A DNA stretch of 64,000 nucleotides from CAZYTM01 sp964649725 (GTDB taxonomy: Bacteria; Desulfobacterota; Desulfuromonadia; Geobacterales; Geobacteraceae). The notes below the pieces were generated by a model. It had not been told where the DNA came from and did no database searches. It saw only the letters and a program-made list of their open reading frames with translations. Below are positions 51,555 through 61,352 of this stretch, piece after piece (position 1 is the stretch's first letter; each line of letters begins with the position of its first letter). Made by a program: the position numbers and the translations under genes. The stretch spans positions 62,001-126,000 of the forward strand of contig CAZYTM010000009.1 in NCBI GenBank assembly GCA_964649725.1, given 5' to 3'.

Positions 51555-54323
51555 TCAGTACCTGTTTCCCAGCTGGTCTTCATAGCTGATCTGATTCCGC
51601 ACCGAAATGGTTGTCCCGACAGTAATCCCCTCTTTGATGCGGAACGTCACCTTGACATTCTTCTTCTCTCCGGCACCCAGTTCGGCAAAGCGCCAGATAT
51701 ATATGCCGTTACTCCCCCGCAGGAAGGATGGCTCTGCCGCCACCAGCTCCAGGTTGGCCGGGAGCTGGCTCTGGATCTCCACCACCTTGGCCATATTGGT
51801 GCCGCGATTGGTACAGGTCAGGTCAAAGGAGGCGACCTCGCCAGGCTTGAACCTCCCCCCCTGGCTAGCCATAGCCAGATCGACCACCGGCCGGGAGAAC
51901 ACCAGTTTCAGATTGGCCGTCACCCCTTTGCTCCTGGCATTCTCCGGCTCAAGCTGCAGTGTCAGCAGCGACTCAGAGCCATCGGTTGCAGTTGCCGGGG
52001 TTTTCACCTCAAGCAGCAGATAGGACTCTTCCCGGGGGGACAAAGGATCAGCGTTGGTAATAGCCGGTTCGTTGGTCTGCCTGATACCGTCCCGATTCAG
52101 GTCCTGATAGATCGCCATGCCGAGACCGCTCGGGACGGTCGGTCTGATGGTGACCCCCTCCCTGATATTGCCGGTATTGGTGAGTATGAGGGGCAGAGCC
52201 ACAGTCTGGCCAGGTATTACCACCAGCCTTTCCACCGGGGTCCTGACCGCCAGACCGCTTACCCCCTGGACATAGGCAGCCGTGGAGAGGAAGCTGTCCC
52301 GGGTGGCCAGTTCGCTGTTGACCAGGTCACCGCGGAGCAACAGCTCCTGCCGGGCCACAGCATCATCCCTGAGCTGGAAAGAGACAGTATACTCCTTGCT
52401 CTCGCCGGAACCTAGCTGCAATCCGTCCAGCACGAGTGCCGCCTTCATCTCCTGCCGGAAACCGGCAGGGACCGGTGCAACCGGTTCATACTGAGGCGGA
52501 TAGTTGAGTCGGAACGACACTGAACGGGCCTTGGCAGTGCCGATATTGAGAAGCGCGATCCGGTAGCTGACCTGTTCGCCTGGTAATATCTGCACCTTGT
52601 CAGCCTTGATGACCGCCCTTAAGAAGGGTGCCGCCGAGACCACTGGAATCTGGCGCGACTGGGAAACCTCCCGCGCAAAGAGCGAAGCGACCTTGACCGG
52701 ATAGCTGTTTTTCCGCCCGTCAATATCTCCCTGGGGGATAGTCAGATTGACCACCCCTTTGAAGGTACCGCCAGGGGGGAGGGCAGAGGTCATGTTGAGC
52801 GGCACCGCAGGATTTGCAGCAGCTGCAAGCTGGGCGTTAAATTCAGCGGGGAAACCGGCTTCCAGATAGAAACTGTCTTCGCCATTGCCGCGGTTGACTA
52901 TCTCGAACGGGATGGCAACCCTCTTCCCTACCTCGCAACCGCTCTCTGGCAGTGCAACAGAGAAGTCAAGGGCGGCAAACTGAGCGATCTCCAGATTCAG
53001 CACCTGCACATTGCCATCGCCGGCAACAGCCCGTTCAGGATATACTATCCCCATCCCCTTAAGCTTGGCCTGGGCCCTGGTTGCTGCAGTAGTGCCGGGG
53101 AACCGGTCAATGACCGTCTTGTATTCAGCAATGGCCTTGTCGCGCAGTGGATTGGTCCGGACCGCCTTGCGCTGCTCCCCTTTTTTCCTGGCCGGCACAC
53201 TCTTCTTGACAACGGTCGGGCTTGCCTCTGCCACGATGACCGGTGCCGGCTGACTTGCAGCAGCTGCAGCCTTGGGTACGGCACTTTCTGCTGCCGCCTG
53301 CTGCCGCGCCAGCCGTTCTTCTTCAGCCCTGGCCGCCACGAGTCGTTCAGCCTCCAGCTTGGCTGCAGCCTCCCGTTCCTGTGTCAGCCTGGCCTGTTCG
53401 GCTGCAAGCTGGTCAACAGCGGCTTTCTCCCTTGCGACCCTCTCCTGTTCCGCCTGCTCAGCAGCAAGCCGGTCTGCTTCCAGCTTTTTGCGGGTCAACT
53501 GCTCCTGTTCCGCTCGCACCTTGGCAACCCTGTCAGCCTCAGCCCTGGCAGCTGTTTCCTGTTCCTTCGCCAGGCGGGCCTGTTCCGCAGCTGCCAGCTC
53601 TTTAGCCAGCCTCTCCTGTTCGTCTTTCGCCGCCGCCAGACGCTCTGCCTCAGCCTTCTCCAGTGCAAGTCTTTCCTGTTCGGCCTTGGCAACCGCAGCT
53701 TTATCCGCCTCGGCCTTGACAGCAGCTTCACGCTCCTTGGCCATGCGGGCCTGCTCAGCAGCCACCTGCTCTTTGGCTGCCTGCTCTTTAGCCAACCTTT
53801 CCTGCTCCGCCTTTTCCCGCGCCAACTTTTCCTTTTCAGCCTTTTCGGCAGCTACCTTTTCCCGCTCCTTATCCGCAGCAGCCTGCCTGGCCCGCTCGGC
53901 AGCGGTCTGGTCAACTGCCGGCATGGCCGTAGCGACCTGCAGCTGTTCACCCTTCTCGTAGCGCTTGGTCAAAGTTACCAGTTCATCCTCTACGGTACTT
54001 TTCAGCGGGCTGTCAGGATATTCCTTGAAAAACTGCGCCATATACCTGGCCGCATCCTGCTGATTGCCAGCCTTGAAGTTGGCTCGCGCCAGCCAGAAGA
54101 TCGCCATGTCACGCAGCGGGGTATCGGGATATTTCTGCAGCACCTCAGACATCCTGTCGATGGCGCCACGATAGTCCTTTTTCTGATAGGCATTGAACCC
54201 GGAGATGAATATCTGGGAATCCTGTGAATCGACAGAGTGGGCGGGGTTTGTCAAAAGCAATATGATCACAAGCCCGAAAAGGGCTCTGCTCAAGGCTGCG
54301 CGGATAAATGACCGAAACGCCAC
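51555..54323 (-). CDS. Large periplasmic TPR / coiled-coil / repeat-domain protein
   Basis: The 922-residue protein has a signal peptide (cut near AHS). TPR/YbgF-like repeats follow at about 38-110 (YQKKDYRGAIDRM). A coiled coil of near-repeating Ala/Glu/Lys/Arg heptads runs from about 135 to 345. The C-terminal 450 residues are beta domains of the DUF11/CARDB surface-repeat kind, with VNRGNGEDSFYLEAGF and LTNTGNIREGV. The heptad region is encoded by diverged tandem repeats at about 53280-53930. It probably spans or braces the periplasm with the LysM protein downstream. The family is unassigned. It starts at 54323, away from uvrC. Confidence 0.7.
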   Translation of the reverse strand: MAFRSFIRAALSRALFGLVIILLLTNPAHSVDSQDSQIFISGFNAYQKKDYRGAIDRMSEVLQKYPDTPLRDMAIFWLARANFKAGNQQDAARYMAQFFKEYPDSPLKSTVEDELVTLTKRYEKGEQLQVATAMPAVDQTAAERARQAAADKEREKVAAEKAEKEKLAREKAEQERLAKEQAAKEQVAAEQARMAKEREAAVKAEADKAAVAKAEQERLALEKAEAERLAAAKDEQERLAKELAAAEQARLAKEQETAARAEADRVAKVRAEQEQLTRKKLEADRLAAEQAEQERVAREKAAVDQLAAEQARLTQEREAAAKLEAERLVAARAEEERLARQQAAAESAVPKAAAAASQPAPVIVAEASPTVVKKSVPARKKGEQRKAVRTNPLRDKAIAEYKTVIDRFPGTTAATRAQAKLKGMGIVYPERAVAGDGNVQVLNLEIAQFAALDFSVALPESGCEVGKRVAIPFEIVNRGNGEDSFYLEAGFPAEFNAQLAAAANPAVPLNMTSALPPGGTFKGVVNLTIPQGDIDGRKNSYPVKVASLFAREVSQSRQIPVVSAAPFLRAVIKADKVQILPGEQVSYRIALLNIGTAKARSVSFRLNYPPQYEPVAPVPAGFRQEMKAALVLDGLQLGSGESKEYTVSFQLRDDAVARQELLLRGDLVNSELATRDSFLSTAAYVQGVSGLAVRTPVERLVVIPGQTVALPLILTNTGNIREGVTIRPTVPSGLGMAIYQDLNRDGIRQTNEPAITNADPLSPREESYLLLEVKTPATATDGSESLLTLQLEPENARSKGVTANLKLVFSRPVVDLAMASQGGRFKPGEVASFDLTCTNRGTNMAKVVEIQSQLPANLELVAAEPSFLRGSNGIYIWRFAELGAGEKKNVKVTFRIKEGITVGTTISVRNQISYEDQLGNRY

Positions 54324-54507
54324 GGATATACCTTTCCCAGCTTACATTGAATTAAAATAGTCCAAACAGTTTTCGATACATATCATCATACTCGTTACTT
54401 GTCAACGATGAATGGCGATATCAGCACCATACAACCGGACACCTGAAGTGCCTCTCTTGTCACGATTCTGTTTTGCATCAGGACACATTTGCCATTATAC
54501 TGATTCC

Positions 54508-56349
54508 ATGATCGGTACCGATATAATAACCAGATTTCCAGCTGCGCCCGGAGTCTATATCATGAAGGACATTCAGGGGGTAGTTCTTTATGTCGGCAAA
54601 GCGCGCAACCTGCGGCAACGTATCCGGGCATATGTCGGCATCACCCGCGATACTCGCCCGCAGATCCGCTTTCTCATGGAAAAGGCCGCAACTCTTGAAC
54701 ATATTGTCACCGACACTGAGAAAGAGGCTCTGCTACTGGAGAATACCCTGATCAAACAGTACCACCCCCGTTATAATGTCAATCTGCGCGACGACAAGAC
54801 CTACTTTTCGCTCCGCCTGGACCTTAATGAGGAATTCCCGCGTCTCACCATTGTCCGCAAGGTACCACGTGACGGTGCCCGCTACTTTGGCCCCTATGCC
54901 TCGGGAAGTGCGGCCAGGGATGTCCTGAAACAGCTATCCAGGCTCTTTCCGCTCCGCCATTACCCCCTGGAGACCTGTCGTAGACGCAAACGCCCCTGTC
55001 TTTTTTTTCAGCTCAGGCAATGTTCAGGTCCATGCCATGGGCTGATAAGCAGCAATGATTATGCTTCCCTGGTCGATGGAGCGGCACTCTTTCTGGCCGG
55101 TAAAAACCGCGCTCTTTTGAAGCTGCTCAAAGAAAGGATGAGAGCTGCCGCTGCAGTTCATGATTACGAAGAGGCGGGGCGCTGCCGAGATCTGCTCAGA
55201 TCGATCGAGGTGACGGTGGAGAAACAGAAAATGGTCTGTCATGACGGCAACCTGGATGTGCTTGGGTTGGCCCGTGAAGGTGGAGAATTTACTGTTGCCC
55301 TACTCTTCATCCGCGGCGGCACCCTCACCGGCAGCCGCAACTACACATACCGCTGGGAGCTGGATGATGCTGACGGGCTCTCCTCATTCCTCAGCCAGTA
55401 TTACAGCGGCGAGGTATTTATCCCTGACGAGCTGCTGCTGCCGCTCCAACTTGACGACGCAGCAGTCATTGCCGACCTTCTTACGGAACTGCGCGGAAAG
55501 CAGGTGACGGTCAGCAAACCACAACGGGGGACCAAGGCGGAACTGGTGCGGTTGGCAGATAAAAATGCCCGCAGCGCTGCAACAGCCCGGAGCAATCAGC
55601 TCGCCAACAACCTGTCGCTGCTGGCAACCCTGCAAGAAAGGCTGCACCTCCCCAGCCTGCCACAACGGATAGAGTGTTACGATATCTCCAATCTGCAGGG
55701 CGAATACGGAGTGGGGAGCGGGGTCCTGTTCCTTAACGGTGAGCCGGAAAAGTCTGGCTACCGGCGTTACCGGATAAGGAGCCGCAGCACTGCCGACGAT
55801 TTCGCCATGCTCCATGAGGTCCTCTCCCGCCGTTTCCAGCCGGGCAAAAATATTCTGCCGCAACCCGATCTGATTATCGTCGATGGCGGCATCGGCCAGC
55901 TTAATATTCTGCGCCGTGCCCTGCAGGAACTGGGGATAAGTACCGTTGCCTGTGCCTCTCTGGCCAAGAGCCGGGTTACCAGGGGGATGAGCGCTGTTGA
56001 GGTCGAACGGAGCGCCGAGCGGCTCTTCCTCCCGGGCCGGAAGAACCCGGTGGTGCTCCGGCAGAACTCTGCGGAACTGCTCCTGCTGGCACGCATCCGC
56101 GATGAGGCGCACCGTTTTGCCATCACCTATCACCAGAAACTGCGCAGCAAAGCGACACTGACATCGGTTCTGGATGACATCCCCGGCATCGGTCCGGGCA
56201 AACGGGCCCTCCTGCTCCGCCAATTCGGCAGCCTCTCTGCCATCGGAACCGCGACCGCTGTCGAGCTTGCCACTGTCAAAGGGATCACTCCGGCCATGGC
56301 AGAGATCATTCTGGAGCGGTTACACGGCACAAAAAAAGACGACACCTGA
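54508..56349 (+). CDS. uvrC: Excinuclease ABC subunit C
   Basis: The 613-residue protein matches UvrC length. It has an N-terminal GIY-YIG nuclease (PGVYIMKDIQGVVLYVGKAR), a UVR motif near residue 205, the RNase H-like C-terminal nuclease with IECYDISNLQG and DLIIVDGG, and helix-hairpin-helix repeats (DDIPGIGPGKRALLL). It makes the two incisions in excision repair with UvrB (36847). The ATG at 54508 (MIGTDIITRFPAAPGVY) fits the family; the longer frame from 54412 does not. No strong ribosome site is seen. Confidence 0.96.
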   Translation: MIGTDIITRFPAAPGVYIMKDIQGVVLYVGKARNLRQRIRAYVGITRDTRPQIRFLMEKAATLEHIVTDTEKEALLLENTLIKQYHPRYNVNLRDDKTYFSLRLDLNEEFPRLTIVRKVPRDGARYFGPYASGSAARDVLKQLSRLFPLRHYPLETCRRRKRPCLFFQLRQCSGPCHGLISSNDYASLVDGAALFLAGKNRALLKLLKERMRAAAAVHDYEEAGRCRDLLRSIEVTVEKQKMVCHDGNLDVLGLAREGGEFTVALLFIRGGTLTGSRNYTYRWELDDADGLSSFLSQYYSGEVFIPDELLLPLQLDDAAVIADLLTELRGKQVTVSKPQRGTKAELVRLADKNARSAATARSNQLANNLSLLATLQERLHLPSLPQRIECYDISNLQGEYGVGSGVLFLNGEPEKSGYRRYRIRSRSTADDFAMLHEVLSRRFQPGKNILPQPDLIIVDGGIGQLNILRRALQELGISTVACASLAKSRVTRGMSAVEVERSAERLFLPGRKNPVVLRQNSAELLLLARIRDEAHRFAITYHQKLRSKATLTSVLDDIPGIGPGKRALLLRQFGSLSAIGTATAVELATVKGITPAMAEIILERLHGTKKDDT

Positions 56350-56395
56350 TCGGCATCGCCCTGACATCCCTTAGATATAAACTATCACTGACCAA

Positions 56396-56890
56396 CTATT
56401 CAGCGAGCAATTTTTTCATCAGGTTTTCGACAGCCTTGCCGATATCGCTGTTGTACCCCTGAAACCGAGCGGCGATTACCCCTTTTTTACTGATAACATA
56501 TAGTGTCGGAACTGAACGGAGTCCATAAGCGGTCTGCAACTCCTCGCCAGCTAATGCCACCGGATAGGCGACCTGTCTTTCTGTTATGAACTCGCGCAGC
56601 TCTCGACCATCTTCGATACTCATGCCAAGGATCTGCCCCCCCTGTCTGCCATATTTTTTCTGCAGACCTGACAGGAAGGGTACCGATTCCCGACAGGGGA
56701 GACACCATGGAGCAAAAAAATCGACGACCAGCACCGAGCCACGGTAGCTAGCCAGCGAGACCGTCTGGCCGGTTGTGGTCTCTACTCTAAAAGATGGCGC
56801 AGGCTCACCTTTCTGCGGGACAGCCAGGACTGACGTAGCCGGCACAACCAGCATCAGCAGCATGGCAAGCATTGTTCTTAGCAGAGACAT
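56396..56890 (-). CDS. Exported TlpA/ResA-like thioredoxin-fold protein
   Basis: The 164-residue protein has a signal peptide (MSLLRTMLAMLLMLVVPATSVLA) and a redox-active CxxC in FFAPWCLPCRES within the TlpA fold (APSFRVETTTGQTVSL, then the central strand). Such proteins reduce disulfides in the periplasm, for example on apocytochrome c before haem attachment. That would fit a genome with many cytochromes and the CcsB-like protein nearby. It lies 15 bases after thioredoxin on the same strand and is probably co-transcribed. Confidence 0.88.
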   Translation of the reverse strand: MSLLRTMLAMLLMLVVPATSVLAVPQKGEPAPSFRVETTTGQTVSLASYRGSVLVVDFFAPWCLPCRESVPFLSGLQKKYGRQGGQILGMSIEDGRELREFITERQVAYPVALAGEELQTAYGLRSVPTLYVISKKGVIAARFQGYNSDIGKAVENLMKKLLAE

Positions 56891-56905
56891 GGCTGCTGCT
56901 TTCCG

Positions 56906-57235
56906 CTACAGTGCCTTGGCAATGAGTGCTTCCAACTGTGCCTTCGGTACAGCCCCGACCACCTGTTCGACCACCTTGCCCCCCTTGAAGAGGATCACTG
57001 TCGGGATACCCCGCACTCCATACTTGCCCGGAGTGGCAGGGTTGTCGTCGACATTTACCTTGCCGACCTTGATCTTCCCCTCATACTCATCAGCAATAGC
57101 ATCGATTACCGGCGCAATCGCCTTGCAGGGAGCACACCAGGTTGCCCAGAAATCGACCAGTACCGGGACTTCTGCTTGAAGTACAGCCGTATCGAAATTA
57201 TCATCACCGAATGTCTGCACCTTATCGCTCGCCAT
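56906..57235 (-). CDS. trxA: Thioredoxin
   Basis: The 109-residue protein carries the WCAPCK active site in VDFWATWCAPCKAIAPV, plus GIPTVILFKGG with the cis-Pro loop. It is the cytoplasmic dithiol reductant. A strong minus-strand promoter lies at 57288-57315 and a GGAGAG ribosome site precedes the ATG. The TlpA-like gene follows in the same direction, giving a cytoplasmic/periplasmic thiol pair. Confidence 0.95.
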   Translation of the reverse strand: MASDKVQTFGDDNFDTAVLQAEVPVLVDFWATWCAPCKAIAPVIDAIADEYEGKIKVGKVNVDDNPATPGKYGVRGIPTVILFKGGKVVEQVVGAVPKAQLEALIAKAL

Positions 57236-57287
57236 AAAAAAGACTCTCCTTTGACTATAATGAATATTGAATGTATTGTCATTGGTA

Positions 57288-57315
57288 CTATAGCCAAGCA
57301 GAGAAAAAAATCAAG
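57288..57315 (-). promoter_or_regulatory. Sigma-70-type promoter of trxA
   Basis: On the minus strand, TTGATT (57315-57310) and TATAGT (57293-57288) are separated by 16 bases. The trxA ATG lies about 50 bases downstream. Confidence 0.55.
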
Positions 57316-57445
57316 GTGAAATAGCTTCATGCCTGAGGGGAAGAGCGTTGCACAGGTCCTTTGCCATTTCGTATCGAAATAGCCTGCGGATAGCGGGCAT
57401 CCCAGCGACCGGCAGTTTTGTACACTGCGATTGCGGCAGAAATGC

Positions 57446-57474
57446 TTGAGCAGTAAGAGAGTCGATGTTATAGT
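57446..57474 (+). promoter_or_regulatory. Sigma-70-type promoter of the tetrapyrrole operon
   Basis: TTGAGC (57446-57451) and TATAGT (57469-57474) are separated by 17 bases, 52 bases before the first gene of the haem/sirohaem operon. It is divergent from the trxA promoter across a 290-base region. Confidence 0.45.
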
Positions 57475-57525
57475 TACTGGCAGCAATCATCTATACTGAA
57501 GAGCAGCATCCGATCCTGGGACAAA

Positions 57526-58197
57526 ATGCGCTACTTTCCGATCAATCTCGATATCCGCGATAAAACCGTTGTAGTGATAGGCGGGGGGAGCGTAGCGGCA
57601 CGCAAATGCAGACAGCTGCTGGCAGCCGGCGCACGAGTAAAGGTGATCGCACCGCAGCTGGGGAAATCACTCCGTTCTTCGCTGGCCAAGGGACTTATAG
57701 CCCATCTGGATCGGTCCTACTTAAACGGTGATCTGGCCGGGGCGGTGCTCGCCATTGCCGCTACCGACGATTTGTCAACCAATGCCGCTATCGCAGCAGA
57801 AGCTGCTGCTGCCAGCATCCCGGCTGCAGTAGTAAATGCCCCCCAGCTAGGCACCTTTATCTCCCCGGCCATAGTCAGCCGTGGCGATCTGCTAATTACC
57901 GTCTCCACCGGCGGCAAGGCGCCGGCACTCTCACGTCAGCTTCGCCAGGAACTGGAGAAAAGTTACGGGCCGGAATATGGCAAACTGGTCAGGCTGCTGG
58001 CAGAACTGCGCGAAAAGCTGTTGACTGGGAATGGTGGCAGCACATATAATAAGAAGATTTTACAATCTCTAGCAGCAGATTTGACTGATCTCCTCCGGCA
58101 GCAACCCGCAACAGCACTGGAGGAACTGCTGCAAAACATTCCCGGGTCGGCCTGCAACATAGACCGGCAAGGCAAATCGGCAAAGGACACCCCATGA
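57526..58197 (+). CDS. Precorrin-2 dehydrogenase / sirohydrochlorin ferrochelatase (Met8/CysG N-terminal type)
   Basis: The 223-residue protein starts MRYFPINLDIRDKTVVVIGGGSVAARKC, an NAD-binding motif typical of CysG N-terminal and Met8p enzymes, and keeps AATDDLSTN and ISTGGKAP-type segments. It oxidises precorrin-2 and may insert iron to make sirohaem. It is the first gene of an operon that continues with CcsB-like, hemA, hemC, cobA-hemD and hemB. Its ATGA overlap with the next gene indicates coupling. It would supply sirohaem for the small reductase at 48850. Confidence 0.9.
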   Translation: MRYFPINLDIRDKTVVVIGGGSVAARKCRQLLAAGARVKVIAPQLGKSLRSSLAKGLIAHLDRSYLNGDLAGAVLAIAATDDLSTNAAIAAEAAAASIPAAVVNAPQLGTFISPAIVSRGDLLITVSTGGKAPALSRQLRQELEKSYGPEYGKLVRLLAELREKLLTGNGGSTYNKKILQSLAADLTDLLRQQPATALEELLQNIPGSACNIDRQGKSAKDTP

Positions 58198-59009
58198 TCT
58201 CCCTGCTCTTCATGATTACGCTGGGACTTTACGGCATTGCCACGATAACCTATCTGGCCTTTCTCGTCACCAATAGGGATATACTGGGACGAGTTGCGCA
58301 CTGGATCATATCCACCGGCTTCGTCGTCCATATCATATTTACTATCGACCGTTACGTAGAAGCAGGCTACACGCCGATCACCAACATGCATGAGGCACTC
58401 TCCTTCTTCAGCCTCTCCATTGTCGGCGCTTTCATCGCCTTTGAGCGTAAATACAAGATCTGCGTGCTCGGTTCCTTCATCACCCCGCTGGCGCTCTTGC
58501 TGCTGCTCGGCTCCACCCTTCGTTCCGCGACTATCGGCCCCCTTAATCCGGCCCTGAAGAGCAAATGGCTCTTAATCCATACCTCCATGGCCTTCTTTGG
58601 CTATGCCACCTTTGCCATAGCGTTCGGTGCCGGGGTCATGTACCTGATCCAGGAGCATTTCGTAAAGAAGAGAAAACTTGGCGCCATGTTTCAGCGGCTC
58701 CCATCGCTCGACACCCTTGATGAAATAAATTACCGCTGTCTCACCTTCGGCTTTCCGCTCCTCACCTTTGCCATCATCAGTGGTGCCATCTGGGCCGAGA
58801 CGGCCTGGGGCACGTACTGGAGTTGGGACCCGAAAGAGACCTGGTCGCTGATCACCTGGTTTGTCTATGCAGCACTGTTGCATGGCCGGCTAACCACCGG
58901 CTGGCGCGGTAAAAAAGCCGCTATATTCGCCATAATCGGCTTCTTTGTCATGCTGTTCACCTTCCTCGGCGTCAACCTGTTGCTGCCCGGGCTGCACAGC
59001 TACAAGTAA
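58194..59009 (+). CDS. CcsB/ResC (HemX)-like cytochrome c maturation membrane protein
   Basis: The 271-residue protein has about eight membrane segments and the tryptophan-rich haem-handling motif WGTYWSWDPKETWSLITW typical of CcsA/CcmC-type proteins. Two invariant histidines flank it. In system II these proteins present haem for attachment to apocytochromes. In firmicutes a HemX homologue sits before hemA and affects its level; here too the gene precedes hemA, so either role is possible. It overlaps the upstream gene by four bases. Confidence 0.85.
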   Translation: MISLLFMITLGLYGIATITYLAFLVTNRDILGRVAHWIISTGFVVHIIFTIDRYVEAGYTPITNMHEALSFFSLSIVGAFIAFERKYKICVLGSFITPLALLLLLGSTLRSATIGPLNPALKSKWLLIHTSMAFFGYATFAIAFGAGVMYLIQEHFVKKRKLGAMFQRLPSLDTLDEINYRCLTFGFPLLTFAIISGAIWAETAWGTYWSWDPKETWSLITWFVYAALLHGRLTTGWRGKKAAIFAIIGFFVMLFTFLGVNLLLPGLHSYK

Positions 59010-59028
59010 GGAGAGAGGCACCGCTGCG

Positions 59029-60333
59029 ATGAATATAATCGTTGTTGGACTTTCCCATAAAACCGCTTCGGTCGACATCAGGGAGAAGGTAGCATTTGCA
59101 CCGACCCAGATGGAGAAGCCACTAAGCCAGCTGCTGGCGTTGCAGGATATCAATGAAGCGATCATAGTCTCCACCTGCAACCGGGTCGAGATCTACGCTT
59201 CGACCCGCGATGTAGCCGGGGCGATGGCCAGACTGAAACGTTTTCTGGCAGACCACCACAACCTGTTACTGGAGACACTGGAACCGCACCTCTACAGCTA
59301 CCATGGTGAAGCTGCTATCCGCCATCTCTTCCGGGTGGCATCGAGCCTCGATTCCATGGTGGTCGGAGAGCCGCAGATACTCGGTCAAATCAAGACAGCT
59401 TATGGTTATGCTGCCGAGTACAAGAGCTCGGGAATTATCCTCAACCGCTTTCTGCACAAGGCATTCTCTGTAGCCAAGCGGGTCCGGACCGAGACCAAGA
59501 TCGCCTCGTCAGCAGTCTCAGTCGCTTTTGCCGCAGTGGAACTGGCGAAAAAGATCTTCGGCGATCTCTCCGACAAGACGGTCATGCTGATAGGTGCCGG
59601 CGAGATGTGCGAGCTGGCTGCCAAACATTTCCTCAACAACGGCGTCCGTGGCGTCATGGTCACCAACCGGACCTTTGAACGGGCAGTCCGGCTGGCCGAG
59701 GAGTTCGACGGCAAGGCAGTCAATTTTGACGACCTCTTTGAACAACTGCACAAGGCCGACATAATCCTCTCCTCAACTGGTGCCACACACTTCATCATCG
59801 GCCCGAAAGACGTGACAGAGGTGGTGCGGCGACGCAAGATGAAGCCGATGTTCTTCATCGACATCGCTGTGCCGCGGGACATAGACCCAAAGGTAAACGA
59901 TGTGGAGAACGTCTATCTCTATACCGTTGACGACCTTCAGGATATTGTCGCCAGCAATCTGCAACAGCGTGCCGAAGAGGCAAAAAAGGCCGAAGCTATT
60001 GTAGATCAGGAGATCGGCCAGTTTTTCAAGTGGCTCTCTTCACTTGATGTCACGCCGACCATTGTAGCGCTCCGCTCCCGTTTCGAAGAGGTCCGCCGGG
60101 CGGAGTTGGAGAAGACACTGGCCGGATGGAAGGAGCTACCAGCAGAAGGGGAGAAACGACTGGACGCTCTCACTTCTGCCATAATCAACAAACTGCTGCA
60201 CAATCCGACCAGCGTCCTGAAGAAAACCGGCCAGGGGGGGCGGACTGATCTCTATGTCGATGCGCTGCGGAATCTATTTGAGCTGCAGACGGAAGAGAGT
60301 GATAACGAAGAGCTGGGAGATCTTGAAGAATAA
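59029..60333 (+). CDS. hemA: Glutamyl-tRNA reductase
   Basis: The 434-residue protein begins MNIIVVGLSHKTASVDIREKV and has the catalytic cysteine in STCNRVEIYA. The Rossmann motif MLIGAGEMCELAAKHFL and the C-terminal dimerisation helices follow. It reduces glutamyl-tRNA to glutamate-1-semialdehyde, the first step of C5-pathway tetrapyrrole synthesis. The start at 59029 follows AAGGAGAG. It lies 19 bases after the CcsB-like gene and is followed by hemC. Confidence 0.97.
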   Translation: MNIIVVGLSHKTASVDIREKVAFAPTQMEKPLSQLLALQDINEAIIVSTCNRVEIYASTRDVAGAMARLKRFLADHHNLLLETLEPHLYSYHGEAAIRHLFRVASSLDSMVVGEPQILGQIKTAYGYAAEYKSSGIILNRFLHKAFSVAKRVRTETKIASSAVSVAFAAVELAKKIFGDLSDKTVMLIGAGEMCELAAKHFLNNGVRGVMVTNRTFERAVRLAEEFDGKAVNFDDLFEQLHKADIILSSTGATHFIIGPKDVTEVVRRRKMKPMFFIDIAVPRDIDPKVNDVENVYLYTVDDLQDIVASNLQQRAEEAKKAEAIVDQEIGQFFKWLSSLDVTPTIVALRSRFEEVRRAELEKTLAGWKELPAEGEKRLDALTSAIINKLLHNPTSVLKKTGQGGRTDLYVDALRNLFELQTEESDNEELGDLEE

Positions 60334-60371
60334 TTAAACAGGCATTGCCTTTACTAAAGGAGAATCGATAG

Positions 60372-61328
60372 ATGGCACCAAAGCAGTTACGTATAGGAAC
60401 CCGCGCCAGCCAGCTGGCGCTCTGGCAGGCCAACTGGGTCAAAGCAGAACTGGAGCAGCGCTATCCGGGGATGGCGGTAGAGTTGGTCAAGATCAAGACC
60501 ATGGGGGACAAGATCCTTGATGTACCACTGGCGCAAGTCGGCGGCAAAGGGCTCTTTGTCAAAGAGATCGAAGAGGCGATGCTGCGGGGCGAAATAGATA
60601 TCGCTGTCCACAGCATGAAGGACGTTCCTACCGAATTTCCTGACGGGCTCGGCCTATACTGCATTACCGAGCGGGAAGACCCTCGCGATGCGGTCATATC
60701 CAACGGTGTCAAATTCGCCGACCTCCCCAGGGGGGCACGTATAGGCACCTCGGCACTGCGCCGCCAGGCCCAGCTGCTCAAGGTCCGTCCTGACCTGCAG
60801 ATGGTCATCATCCGCGGCAATGTGGAGACACGTATCCGAAAACTCACCGACGAGAAGCTGGATGCCGTGATCCTTGCCGCAGCGGGGCTGAAACGTCTCG
60901 GCTACACGGACAAGGTGAGCGAGTATCTTGACACCGAGCTCTCCATTCCGGCCATCGGTCAGGGAGCCCTCGGCATCGAGTGCCGGTTGGATGACGAGGA
61001 TATCAAGGCTACCATCGCCTTTTTCAACCACCCTGATACGAGCCATGCGGTCCGGGCAGAACGGGCGCTGCTCTGGCGCTGTGAAGGTGGCTGCCAGGTA
61101 CCGATCGCTGCCCATGGCATAGTCAAAGGGGAGACCCTGCAGCTGACCGGATTTGTCGCTTCTGTAGACGGGAAAAAATCGGTCCGCGGCGTCATCAGCG
61201 GGGCTGCCGGTGACTGTGAGAAACTCGGCATCCAGCTGGCCGAACAGCTCCTTAAAGATGGTGCGCACGAGATACTGAGCGAGGTATATCAGCGGGAAGT
61301 GACCAGAGAGAAGGATATCCCGGTATAG
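60372..61328 (+). CDS. hemC: Porphobilinogen deaminase (hydroxymethylbilane synthase)
   Basis: The 318-residue protein has the N-terminal RIGTRASQLALWQA and the cofactor-binding cysteine in EGGCQVPI. It also keeps VHSMKDVPT and RRGNVETR-like segments. It joins four porphobilinogens into hydroxymethylbilane. AAAGGAG precedes the ATG, and the gene is in the tetrapyrrole operon between hemA and the cobA-hemD fusion. Confidence 0.97.
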   Translation: MAPKQLRIGTRASQLALWQANWVKAELEQRYPGMAVELVKIKTMGDKILDVPLAQVGGKGLFVKEIEEAMLRGEIDIAVHSMKDVPTEFPDGLGLYCITEREDPRDAVISNGVKFADLPRGARIGTSALRRQAQLLKVRPDLQMVIIRGNVETRIRKLTDEKLDAVILAAAGLKRLGYTDKVSEYLDTELSIPAIGQGALGIECRLDDEDIKATIAFFNHPDTSHAVRAERALLWRCEGGCQVPIAAHGIVKGETLQLTGFVASVDGKKSVRGVISGAAGDCEKLGIQLAEQLLKDGAHEILSEVYQREVTREKDIPV

Positions 61329-61352
61329 TGATGCCGCTGGGGAATTTTCCGG

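Noticed and set aside
53245..53960. Tandem-looking DNA within the 922-residue protein gene as a CRISPR or satellite
   Set aside because: The units are diverged heptad-coding repeats in frame with Ala/Glu/Lys coiled coil, and there are no fixed repeat and spacer lengths.
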